A DNA stretch of 64,000 nucleotides from contig JADGJC010000110.1 in assembly GCA_027596075.1 (NCBI GenBank), positions 45,038 to 109,037 on the forward strand, in the 5' to 3' direction. The first letter of the stretch is position 1, and every line of letters begins with the position of its first letter. The notes beneath the pieces are model-generated. The model was not told the DNA's origin and did not search any database. It was given only the letters and a program-made list of their open reading frames with translations. Both the position numbers and the translations under genes were made by a program. Positions 48,086 through 57,970 of this stretch are shown in pieces. The stretch is from Rhizophlyctis rosea. Its lineage: Eukaryota; Chytridiomycota; Chytridiomycetes; Rhizophlyctidales; Rhizophlyctidaceae.

Positions 48086-49436
48086 TCACTCTTCAGACTC
48101 ATCATTCCCTTCCACAAGAAATGCCCTCGAAATCACCCCCACCGCCTCATACACAACCTCCTTTCCCGTCGGCAGGTACTGGCTGGGTGCAACTTGTTAC
48201 TCCAGAAAATCCATCCAAATGCAAGCAAAATGACTTACTTGATTGACGGCAACACCGTGGGATCCTCAAACAGTTCCATACATCGCTTCTCCGCATCCGT
48301 TGGCACTGCTGAGATAAACACAAGACTGGTAATGCGGATTTTTGTGCTGGTTTGGAGGTTGAAATCGGTTCCTGGGCGGAGACCGATGAATGTTGGGCCC
48401 GTTTTGTTGTCTGCATGGAGGTAGGTGAGAAGGCGGGTGGCTAGAGTCGCGCCTATATTACGGCAATGGACGGACCATCTGATGTTAGATGGGTGGCGGC
48501 AGTTGAGATCCGCACATGACAGCGGAAGAAGGGAAAACTTACCAGAGCCTAGGCCAAAGAGGCCTTCGAATCCCCCTTCTTGCTCCCAAAACCTGCATTG
48601 AGCATGGAATCATGCGCTTTCAATCACACTGCGTCATGAAGACTCGAATCCTTACGATATGAGACTTTCCAGTTGCCCAGCTTCTTCATTTCGATCCTTT
48701 AACGCGTCGATGTCGTCCTTGTCGCTTGTTGCATTCTTAGGCTCCACCCGGATAACTAACCGTAGGTTGAGCTTTTCATGAAACATAATTCCAGTAACAG
48801 GTGGACATACCAAACTTGTATCCATTCAGCCCCCGCTTCCACTTCTGAAGCCTGAGGTCCACACCCTTTTCATCCATCTCTACAGATGGAAGTAGAAGGA
48901 TGCGGGGCGTACGTGGGGCCTGTGTTTGGATCAATGGTTATTACGGATTCTGAATCTTTCAGAATGGGACCTACCGGGCTGAAAGACTGCGCAAGGGCAA
49001 TTGGTCCGTGCTCCTCTATCAAACTTGCAAGATTCGGATTCTCTTCCTTCAAAGCTTCCATGCAGTTTTGCTGTGTTCAACTTGATGGGTTCCTGCATCC
49101 TCACTAAACTGTTGACAAAAGCATTCCACGTACTTTGAACTCGGCTGAATTTACAATATCGTAACATTCTTGATGGTACATCAACCCGTCCGCTTGCAGT
49201 GTCACCGGCGTTGATCCAAGCCGACGGTTAGCAGGCTTAGCACATTTGCTGCACAGGCCCCGATCTGCCCAGTTTTTGGCTCGCATGTGCTTTGCGGCGA
49301 TTTGTCGACCGTGGCGAGACTTCTTCTGCAATTGTAAACATCAGTACGTCTTTGTGGATGTCATTGCGGTGCGAAAGCGACAGAAATCCTTACGCACTCT
49401 TTGTCTTGGTTGTTCTTCCTCCTCACTCAGCTCCAT
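48086..49436 (-). CDS. half-LIM-finger family protein B, unknown function
   Basis: Nine exons on the minus strand (49436-49398, 49325-49134, 49070-48975, 48919-48811, 48755-48656, 48592-48543, 48452-48239, 48182-48086 in phase; the first supplies MELSEEEEQPRQR) give about 298 residues. I count eight listed blocks, and the chain is phase-consistent end to end. A basic segment (KKSRHGRQIAAKHMR) precedes CSKC-x22-HQEC, one LIM-like finger. Then come an acidic helix (EALKEENPNLASLIEEH), ILLLPSVEMDEKGVDLRL, FWEQEGGFEGLFGLG, FIGLRPGTDF, DAEKRC and YLPTGKEVVYEAV, ending NDESEE. Gene A at 14.6-16.0 kb shares all these blocks. An upstream ATG at about 49558 is followed by an in-frame TGA after MTSAKRP. 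The frame then stays open with acidic codons, so an older, longer N-terminus may have been lost. Function unknown. Confidence 0.72.
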
Positions 49437-51548
49437 GTCGCTGCCGTCGGCGTCTCCGGCTTCGAAGCGTGAGTCCGCTGAATTTGCTGTAAGGAGAGTG
49501 TCTGCTTCCAATGGAGACGGGTCTCAGGGCCTTTTTGCGGACGTCATGTTGTGCGGGAGGTACACGTGACCTTGAGTTGCCTGTGTGGGAACAATCAACA
49601 TAAGGTGGGAGACACAATCAGCAACAATCCACATGGATGTCAGGCAATGAGGTTGACATGCCTTGCGTACCTTTGAGTGTATACCAGTCGAAGCTTTTTG
49701 GGATGACGGATGTCTCAATTTCGCGTGTGAAGATGGGGGTTTGCAGATGCAGATGCTTTTGTGCGGGTTGTGGTCTTCTCGCTCCTGCAACTGCGCAGCA
49801 GACCCAATTTTCATCAGTAAGCAATCAGGTAGCCACGTGGCTTGGTTGGATATAAGCCAGAAATGTGTCATCCTTTGTCATTTTAAAAATCAGTGACTTA
49901 ACCTCAAGATCGTCCAGTTGACTTTGCTGCCTATGGTCACGACGAGGGGTCAGAACTGCTTCGTTTCCTTCTTGTTGTGTTGCCCATTCTGCACTCTTCA
50001 ATTTCACATATCCAAATTTCTTCGTCGTCACGCTTCTTTACGTTCGTCACTGGTCATCCAGGCAATCCAGGCTGCTCAATCCATCATGCTCTGTATGATG
50101 AACAGCAGTGGTCTTGTTTGCCGGGACGCCCAACGACGTCGCCATCCTCCAACCCCATGCTCCCATTTTCATCCGCTAGTCCGAGCATATGGATGAAAAT
50201 GGTGGTTGCAGCCATCAGCGCAAACTGATGGCCTCTTTCTGATAGGCTAGCCCCAGCTGATTCAGAAAGGTTTGGGTTGGTGATGGTATCCGACAGTGCA
50301 TGCTCAGCAAATTCGAGGGCTGCACAGTGGAATAACTCAACAGGTATGCCCCCACCCCCCTAACGTCTCCGCAAACTAACTGCTTAGCCCTCCAACCTGT
50401 CGAGCACTCCTCATACACTTGGTTAGTCCGAGCCAAGGGGATCAGTGATGCACTCTTTTCCCACGGGGCTAGTCCGAGCCTCAGGGAGTTTTGGTTGGTG
50501 GGCTTCGCCCAACACGGTGAAGGCAACTTGAGATGTTCATGCATCCCGACGTTAGACGACGGTTAAAAATGGGCGGAAGCTCTGGAGCGCTCGGTCATAG
50601 CTCGGTTTGTAGTGTATGCCGCAACCGATGCTCCCTGCCGATGTCGCAAAGGAGGAGGTGCACCTTGTTGCTGGATCTATGAGGCCATCGAAACTGCTGG
50701 CCGACTACTCAAAGTCTCTCTTCGTCTCCGGGGGAGCATATGGACTGCTTTTCAGAGGACGCAAGTTTGGCCGCAATGCTCTTTGACGCGGTGGTCCTCC
50801 GTCTCCTGTTATGGGGCGTCACTTCCTCCTTTTTCTTTTGTCTCTGCTGTGCAGGCAACCTTTATGGTTGCGCGGGTTCAACTCCTGCCAGAGACGTATA
50901 CCTTGGTACATCGTGTCTGAATCCTACAATCATTATACATCCATCCATCCAGTGCTGGCATAATACTTGATTTCACTTGTTCGCACCTATCTGCCCCAAA
51001 AAAGACTCATACCCGAAAAAAAAAATTGACAATATAACCCCCTGTGAAGGACGTCCAAAAAAATTCGCAGCAGCGTCTAAACTTCTTTATTTTACAACGC
51101 CGACACTGGCGCACCATCATCCCAATCCCTGTAATCCTAATCAGCCTCAAAATCTCTTGTCTTGAGTTGTAGCGGGGATGAGAAGATGCAATGGTGGTCT
51201 ACGAGTGACGGTGTCGCTGTGGATGGAAACCGGGAAGGGCGTATGTAGAGAGCCAATGATTGTATATACATCTAAGGACACAGGGTCAGCAGCTTATGAG
51301 TGATATGAAGTCTCGGTTGACGAACTTTACCAATCAATACATATAAGGAAGGAAGAAGCAACGTGATGAAGTCGACGCTTACGGAGACAAACGATCTGCC
51401 ACGAAAGAACCTCGTTAGTTCCAGGTAACGAGAACTGAGGTAAGGAGAACTATGAGGCGAGCAGACACCGCGTGGCAATTGACATCCCAATCAATGCTGA
51501 CTTTTTCACTTCCGCATCAATAAGAAGATGGCTATGAAAACTCACCTC
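49437..51548. other. intergenic with short dispersed words and hairpins
   Basis: No gene is supported. The word (C/T)TAGTCCGAGC occurs three times (50176-50186, 50423-50433, 50469-50479), and TGGGCTTCGCCCA near 50500 can form a hairpin. Upstream of 49436 an acidic reading frame continues in phase with gene B behind a TGA codon. Confidence 0.45.
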
Positions 51549-52854
51549 TCACAAACGGTGCGGTGCAAAGGTACTTCGCATCACTATACTTCTCAAATAC
51601 CGGCACTCTCCCACTCCCAGCACTCGTTCTACACAATCCACCAACGTGTACGCACATTCTATCAGTTGGTCTTTTGTTGCAGCCCATGACTCAACCTCCC
51701 CAAACAATTGTCCAAAACATTGCCCGCATACGCCACGCACGCCATTGCTACCGTTCTCTTATCCGGTGTTACTCCTCTTCCCAACTGTCGATACCTCGTG
51801 CGATGATGGCTTCTTGAGTGAGTGATCAGCGACGGGGTGAGTAGCCATACCGAAGAGAGCGAAGTTTTTCTTTTCTGTACGAAGGACGCCTTTGTCGACT
51901 AGGCCCTTTTGCGATGCGTTCGCGGACTTGTTTTAGTTGGTAGCCTGCTTTGAGGATGTTCCAGTTTTTGCCTGGTGGGTGTTTTGTTTAGTTGGATTGA
52001 CCTGGTAATACTGTGCCATGTGCACACTCGTGCGACGAATGCGCGCATCCGTTTGCTTGCGCTCATCTACCAGTCTGACCCATGCTGGCGCCCTCCATCT
52101 CATGCCTACGGCATGTTCATCCTTCCTCACCTCACCTCACCAAACCACTCGCTACCACTCCAGCCCACCCTGGCACCCTCCTTCCTTGCCTTCGGCATGA
52201 TCACCTATCGCCCAACCACACATTACCAAACCGTTCGCTTGCGCTCACTACCACTGACGCCCTCCATCTCATGCCTTCGGCATCACCACCCACCCACCCA
52301 CACCAATACTCACCACTCAACAAATCAATCCAACCAGAAACACTCTGCCGTTCCATCTTCATCATACGCAGCGCCGCATTCAAAAGCACCTCCCCCGTCG
52401 GCCCATCATCAACAACCTCCACAAACCTCTCACTAAAAGGTCTCTTCCTAACCTTATTCAACGTCTTTATCCTCCCCCTAAAACTCAACTCCATCAACAG
52501 AGCCCCTCTGAGCACACACTAGATATTCCCATTACAAAAGCTGAGATGGCCCTGATCCTCCACGAGACGGAGGAGGAGAACTTCTTCGAGGATAGTGAGG
52601 GAGGAGCCGGGGTGGATAGGTTTGCCTGTGTTTGGGTCGATTTGGGAGTCGTCGTTTGCGCGGTCGGAGGGGGAGGGGGTGAGCGACCGTTTTGGTTGTA
52701 AAGCGGGTGAAAGGGAGGACCGGTAGCCGCCGCCGGCTGTTGAGGCGGAGGCTGCGTCGTAATCCGCGGTTGCGTCACGGACGTTGCGGCGCCGTTGGGT
52801 GAGGCCGGACATTTGGGGTGAAGCATCTGGATCTGAAGAGCTCATCTCGTTCAT
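51549..52854 (-). pseudogene. disabled Vps74/GOLPH3 (GPP34 family) gene
   Basis: Similarity to Golgi phosphoprotein 3/Vps74 is clear. MSGLTQRRRN opens the copy; then [66 protein letters not shown] and [16 protein letters not shown] follow. VAMACVAYAGNVLDN comes from the C-terminal helices. Vps74 binds PI4P and retains glycosyltransferases in the Golgi. This copy is broken. A TAG interrupts the frame between NGNI and VLRG (52514-52516), and at least three single-base frame changes occur, near 51902, 51814 and 51777. The expected Trp in LSFWND is Cys. The splice sites of the 342-bp intron (52313-51972) remain intact. The indels are at short G runs, so assembly error is possible, but the nonsense change is not of that kind. 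It lies head-to-tail with a damaged coiled-coil gene. Confidence 0.78.
52085..52290. repeat. three diverged tandem units inside the Vps74-relic intron
   Basis: Units of roughly 85 bp recur, each with a CGC...CTACCA(C/G)T leader and a word of the form CCCTCC..(C/T)(C/T)TCATGCC(T/)(A/T)CGGCAT. They enlarge the intron to 342 bp, whereas most introns here are 45-100 bp. Confidence 0.6.
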
Positions 52855-52924
52855 CTTTCACCACCACTGAGGATATTGGATTAACAAAAGCCATAATCTC
52901 GAGCGAATATACATGATACGCACA

Positions 52925-53450
52925 GCGTTGGACCGTTTCCTTTCGCAGCGCTTCCTGCACATCCTCCAAGTCAGACTCTAACGACGTGAAGTCGACACGA
53001 GCAGTCATTTCGCTAAGTTCTATTTCCGCTTTGAGCTAACGCCCAACTGAGTACATCAGCATATACATTGAATGCCATTTCGTTGATTGTATAGAACCTA
53101 CTTTATTGACTTCAACCCCGTCGGCATCCCCAAATCCCGCTTTCAGCTGGTACTCCAGCTCTTTGAGTTGTTTCCGTGCTGCTGGTCCGCCTCCAGAGCT
53201 TTGCGGCTTTCACTGCGCAGTGCCGCTTTTGACCACAGCCATTTCTAGTTAAAACAATTCTTCTGCGCGACGTCGTTCCTCTTCGTGAGTTGCCAATAGG
53301 TTGGCGGAGTGCGTTTCGTGCTCCTTCTGAAAAGAAAATGAAGGTTGTTACACGCTAATTGGAAGAAGACATTTGCCGAATGCACCACTCACTTGCATCC
53401 GCTTGACTTCCGCCATGAGTTCATTGCATCCTTGATGAAACTCTCGAGAA
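52925..53450 (-). pseudogene. decayed coiled-coil protein gene
   Basis: Reading the minus strand gives successive blocks of charged heptad-like sequence: CNELMAEVKRMQ, KEHETHSANLLATHEEERRR, ALRSESRKALEAD, ARKQLKELEYQLKAGFGDAD and DFTSLESDLEDVQEALRKET. Splice sites such as the CTTTTCAG acceptor near 53335 persist. The blocks are not in one frame: a TAA follows RRRAEELF, and two single-base shifts are needed between EMA, ALRSES and ARKQLKE. Intact, it would be a long alpha-helical coiled coil. The family is not identifiable. The damage parallels that in the adjacent Vps74 copy. Confidence 0.55.
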
Positions 53451-54764
53451 GGGTTGGGGGGAAGTACTGCGTTGGAGGTAGCCGGGATAGATTCGTAAAT
53501 GAGTCAGCAGCCTTTTGCCATCTTCAATGCCGCCGTCCAAAAATGCCAAATCAGGCAAAAGAGACCCTTCTCACCACAACCCTCCCCAAAAGAAAACCTA
53601 CCTTCCCCTAACCTCCCACAACAACTCCACACCCTCCCTCTCCCTCCTCGACCCCAACACCCAACAAAGCGCCGCCCTCCCACAACTATAAAACCATCTC
53701 AAAAATCCCCGTCCGTTCTCCATACTTTGCGCGTCCCGCCTCCGTATCATCCGATGGAGGAAAGAAGTATGATGGTAATGAAGAGGGATGTTATGTTATT
53801 TGTCTGTTGTGATGGGAATATCTATGAGGATCACTTATTCGGATTGTTTTGAAGAGATGTATCTGTTCCCTCAGTTGCTAGTCCCACATGTGCCGTGACA
53901 AGCTCGATTGATTTCATTCAATCTTTCCGGTCTATTCACCTCTCATCCCCTGGCCATCCCCTCGCTTCATCATCACAAAGCCATGCGCCTCGTGGAAATA
54001 CTAGATGTACCCCCACGCTCTGAGCGGTTTGCTCCGCAGCTATCCTGCACCACACATAGTATATCCCTTTGCTCACAGGCTTCGCGCAGTGTCTCACAAG
54101 CACACCAACATACGTACACAAGGATACTTTAGGACCCACACAAAGCCTTCAATCATCGACACTCTCATCGCCCCTCCTATCAGTCTTTGCCATATCAATC
54201 AATCTGGCAAGCACCACGTCATCCTCCTTGTCCCCACCGCGGTCACCGGTATCGTACGCGGCTAGCTCAAGTACCGGCCATTGGGCGCATCGGAGGTCGA
54301 GGAGGTGGGCGTGTAAGGGGGATATGGTTTGTGAGCTGTGAGAATGTGTTCTTACATACGTGCTAATGTCCTGAGAGGTCCAACTCAGTGTTGGGTCACG
54401 ATAAGATGGGGCCTGTGGGAAGGGGACGAAAATTGCACGCCAGCCTGCCTGACTGGGGCCCGGTCGAAGTGTGGCGTTGAGCGGAGATGTGATCCAACCA
54501 CAGATCGATGAGTCCAGCCTTATTTTCATGAGGGTCCTTTTGAGTGGGACCCATCTGAAACTACAGAACACCAGCGTGGCAAGCTTTGCGCTCTTTGCCC
54601 TCCCAGGCAAGCGGACTTTCACATCATTAGATTCATTATCCACTCGTGACTGCGGTGTTCTTGCCATCTGGCGGCCTGATAAGTCTGATACAGCAGTATT
54701 AGGTGCATGCTGAGGCACAGTGGTGTTCCTGATGATTGGTATTCTGGCGGGCGGTCTTGGTGTC
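53451..54764. other. intergenic
   Basis: A GA/TC-rich stretch near 53560-53700 may be the far 5' part of the coiled-coil relic. No other gene is supported. Confidence 0.4.
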
Positions 54765-54855
54765 TGGTGTTCTTGCCATGTGCTCGAAGTTAAGTAAGCG
54801 CACGTAGGTCAGGTAATCCCAGGCTGGTGACATCCTATCCTTAAAGCCCTAAGAC
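54765..54855 (+). pseudogene. 5S rRNA-like relic
   Basis: GAAGTTAAG, ACGTAGGTCAGGTAAT and CTGGTGACATCCTATCC appear in the order and spacing of the internal half of a 5S rRNA gene (consensus GGAAGTTAAGC, GGCC(T/A)GGTTAGTAC, GATGGG(A/T)GACC). An extra TAAG repeat lies after the first motif, and the helix I ends are not recognisable. I therefore treat it as a degenerate copy. It may be a dispersed 5S pseudogene or a 5S-derived SINE head. Confidence 0.42.
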
Positions 54856-56096
54856 AAGGCCTATGTGTGGCAAGAATATATTGATGTGCCAATGAGCGCG
54901 CAAAGTGAAGAGCGGTCAAGTGCAAGTGATGTAATTGGAATGTCAAGAGAGATTTATAATTTGAAGAGTTATCAGGAGTGTGCACGCCTGCTGAATGTGG
55001 TGCCCTCTTTAACTTCTTTCTTCCTTGATGAAAGCCACAAAATGAAGATTTATTTGGGCAGATATTACGGTACTGAAAATGTGAACGGTGGGTTCAAGCA
55101 GTGAAGGTGAGCCAGAATGGGATCTCAACCATTCTGGTTTCCAACAAGAAACCCAATTGTCACTAGCCTAATGAGACAGTAAGAAGAAGGACATGTCCTG
55201 CAGGCTGATGGTCTTGGGGTTGCGGACTGTCTTGTACACATGATACGAACTATACAGTGTATATGAATTCTCCTCATAGTGTGTGTTGCAGACTCAGACA
55301 CCTTAAATGGGTTGGACGTCGCCCATTCCATTACAGGGAATGACCATTCTGCGGTCTCCAATCTATATTATTAAGGATAGATGCATTCATGAAGCCACAA
55401 CCTTCCCAGAAGGGAAAAAGAAATCATCGAGGGGGCCAAAAGCGAGTGGGGCCGTATGGTCACAGAGGCCTCGGCAAGTCAAGATTGGGTGATATACTTG
55501 CCATCTTGAGCGGAAGTCCTCAATTGTTGTTTGTACGAGTTCCGGGCATGCGAGGGAATGCATTAATTTGAGCGGTAGGCACTGGCAAAGAACCATCATC
55601 CTAGGCCAACATCATGTGAAACAACCTCAAGCGCCCAGCACGTTGCGCTGGCTGGCGGTTTTCAGACTTTTCAGCACCCTTGATGGCAGCCCATCAACAT
55701 CCGCTTCATGGTGGAGATGATAGCAACATGAGCTTGGTCAAAATGAATTTTCTTCTATTTCCCTACGCGAGCCGTCATAACGTTTTGAGGTGACCACACA
55801 CAGTTCAAGTGGTTCCATTTGAAGTCGCGCGCATTGTGTATCACGCGACAAGCTTTTCACCCCGGTCATCCATTCCATACATCATCAGACCTTCGCGGTG
55901 AGAGTCATTTGTAGTCAGTCATGCATCGAGCGTTTGCGCGAAAAGGAGCCCATGACCCCAGCAACCCCAGACCCCATGAAGTCGGCAAAATTGCCTCTTT
56001 CCCACCCTTCCTTTTCATCCTTTCCCACAATATTCTTGCATTTCATTTTCTGCCAATACCATACATCTATCATCTACACTTTCCCAGCCGGACATA
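54856..56096. other. intergenic, 5' flank of SP-RING gene 2
   Basis: Short frames only (for example 54865-55104) and no motifs. A C/T-rich stretch at 55985-56090 just before the ATG at 56097 fits a fungal promoter or leader. Confidence 0.45.
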
Positions 56097-57970
56097 ATGA
56101 CACATCCACAGACTGGAGATTACGACACATACGGATTCTATTGGTATGCGGAGCCTGTCTGGGAACCCGCTTCTCAGCAGTGGGTTCAGACATACGTAGA
56201 CCCGGCGGGCCGGTATGGCAGTGTTCCCTATTACCCCAACACACAAAACTACGTATGTTTTGGTCGGAGCAGTATACCAAGAAAGACGTGATTATGAGCT
56301 TCAAAGTACCTTGCTAAACCCCTTCGTTTTTTCAGCAGCAGCAATACTATCCCCAGAACCCCGCTTCGCAGTACCAACAACAGCAGGGGCAATATCACCC
56401 TCCCCAGTACCATTATCAACAAACCCGCACCCATCGTCCCAACCCTACTAGTGGCCCCCCTCCTGGACTTTACAATCCACCCCCTCGTGCGTATTCATAC
56501 TCCTGATACTTTCTCAAATACCTGTAAATGAAACTCCTTCATTAATCCAGCAGCCGCGCGTCCTCCCCCTCCACCTCCTCCACCTAACACGACCGCCTCT
56601 TCCTCTCCCTCCCTTCTCGGTGAGTGATTTTGAAGACTTGTTCACCACTGTGATCCTGTTTCGTATTTCCCAACTGTTTCTGTACCCTTCTTATCTGGCT
56701 GTGTCTTTCATCTTTTCACAGCTTCGCATTTCACGAAGAATAAGTCGAAGATGTCCGCCACAGCGGAACACTTCGGGGTGAGTTGCGCGCGGCCTTGAAG
56801 CTGCCAGTTGCTTTATTTTGGAGTCACGCAGCATCATCTGATTCTGTCAATTTACACCAGAGCATCAACTTGGGAGGCACGACCTCCTCCTCCCCCGCCA
56901 CGCCCACCACCACGCAACATCCCAAGACTCAAAAGCAGCAGAAGAAGAAGCAGGTGCAGCAACAGCAGCAGGGCCAAGGTCAGCCCCAACCCCTCAGCAA
57001 AGAGCAAGCCGCCCCATCCCGCTCAAGCCCTGCCGGAGGTGGTACTTGGGATGCAACCCCACCCCTTGTGGAAACCAAAAACGACAACCCTCCCTCCATG
57101 GCACCTGCAAAAGACAGCACCACCAAAACCCGCACAAACCCCCCCACTATCTCCACTCCCATCACTCATCCCCCCAACGACAACAACAACCAACAACGCA
57201 CTCCTCAACCATCAAACCCCTCCCCAACCACCTCCCTCCGCAACCCCTCCGGCCCCGTCAAATCCTTCTCCTCCTCTCTTCCCTCCTCCACCACTAGCAG
57301 TGATACTTCTCCTTCCACATCTACGTCCGGCTCAACTTCAGCGGCGGCCACCACAGAGGACGACCTGGCATTTGGCAAGGAGATTGCCACGTTGCGGTGC
57401 CCCATCACGCTGACGAGGATCAACGACCCGATCAAGGCGTTAAGTTGCTCGCACATGCAATGCTTTGATAGGGAGAACTTCAAGGGGTTGAACGCCAACA
57501 CGCCAAAGTGGAAGTGTCCTGTTTGCGACAAACGGATTGGGCAAGGGGTACGTAATGTTCTGTTCTGATTGCGCGCTGTTTTGCTTTCTGTTCCTGAGTT
57601 GGGAGATTTTGGAATATTCCGAGTCCGTCTTTCGTGCTGATGCATCAATCTCGGTGATCCCGGGTCCCCAATCATCTATCCTTTCCATTCTCATCTTTTA
57701 CCCAAAATCCAACAGCCCCACCCTACCAACTCCCTCTTCCGCCACCTCCTGGACAGCTACCCCGACGCGACGCGCGTGATGATCAACAACAACGGGACCC
57801 ACCGGCCGTACACGGACGAGGAGGAGAAGGAGGGAAAGAAGAGGCAGCTGGGGAGGGAGGCGGCGAAGAGGGCGGCGAAGGGGAAGGGAACGGGTATGAG
57901 TGGTGTTGGTGGTGGGGTAGGGGAGAGTGAGGTGTTGGCGGAGGAGGAAGTGGTTGTTGTCGACGATTAG
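56097..57970 (+). CDS. SP-RING (zf-MIZ) protein 2, PIAS/Siz-like SUMO E3 ligase candidate
   Basis: Six exons (56097-56252, 56336-56486, 56551-56619, 56722-56777, 56861-57547, 57716-57970) join in phase to give 457 residues. The N-terminus is Tyr/Gln/Pro-rich and low-complexity (MTHPQTGDYDTYGFYWYAEP, then QQQYYPQNPAS and a run of eight Pro). KSKMSATAEHF matches KKSDMSQAAEL of the paralogue at 7-9 kb. A long Ser/Thr/Pro linker leads to the SP-RING, with CPITL, then CSHMQCFDRENF, then WKCPVC. The C-terminal block PHPTNSLFRHLL resembles PHPIDTLFQALL of the paralogue, and the protein ends EEEVVVVDD, a SUMO-interacting-motif-like acidic/valine tail. The internal VIDLT of paralogue 1 is replaced by SINLGG. 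Exon boundaries coincide in both genes. Probable nuclear SUMO ligase or SUMO-dependent regulator; the activity is inferred. Confidence 0.9.
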
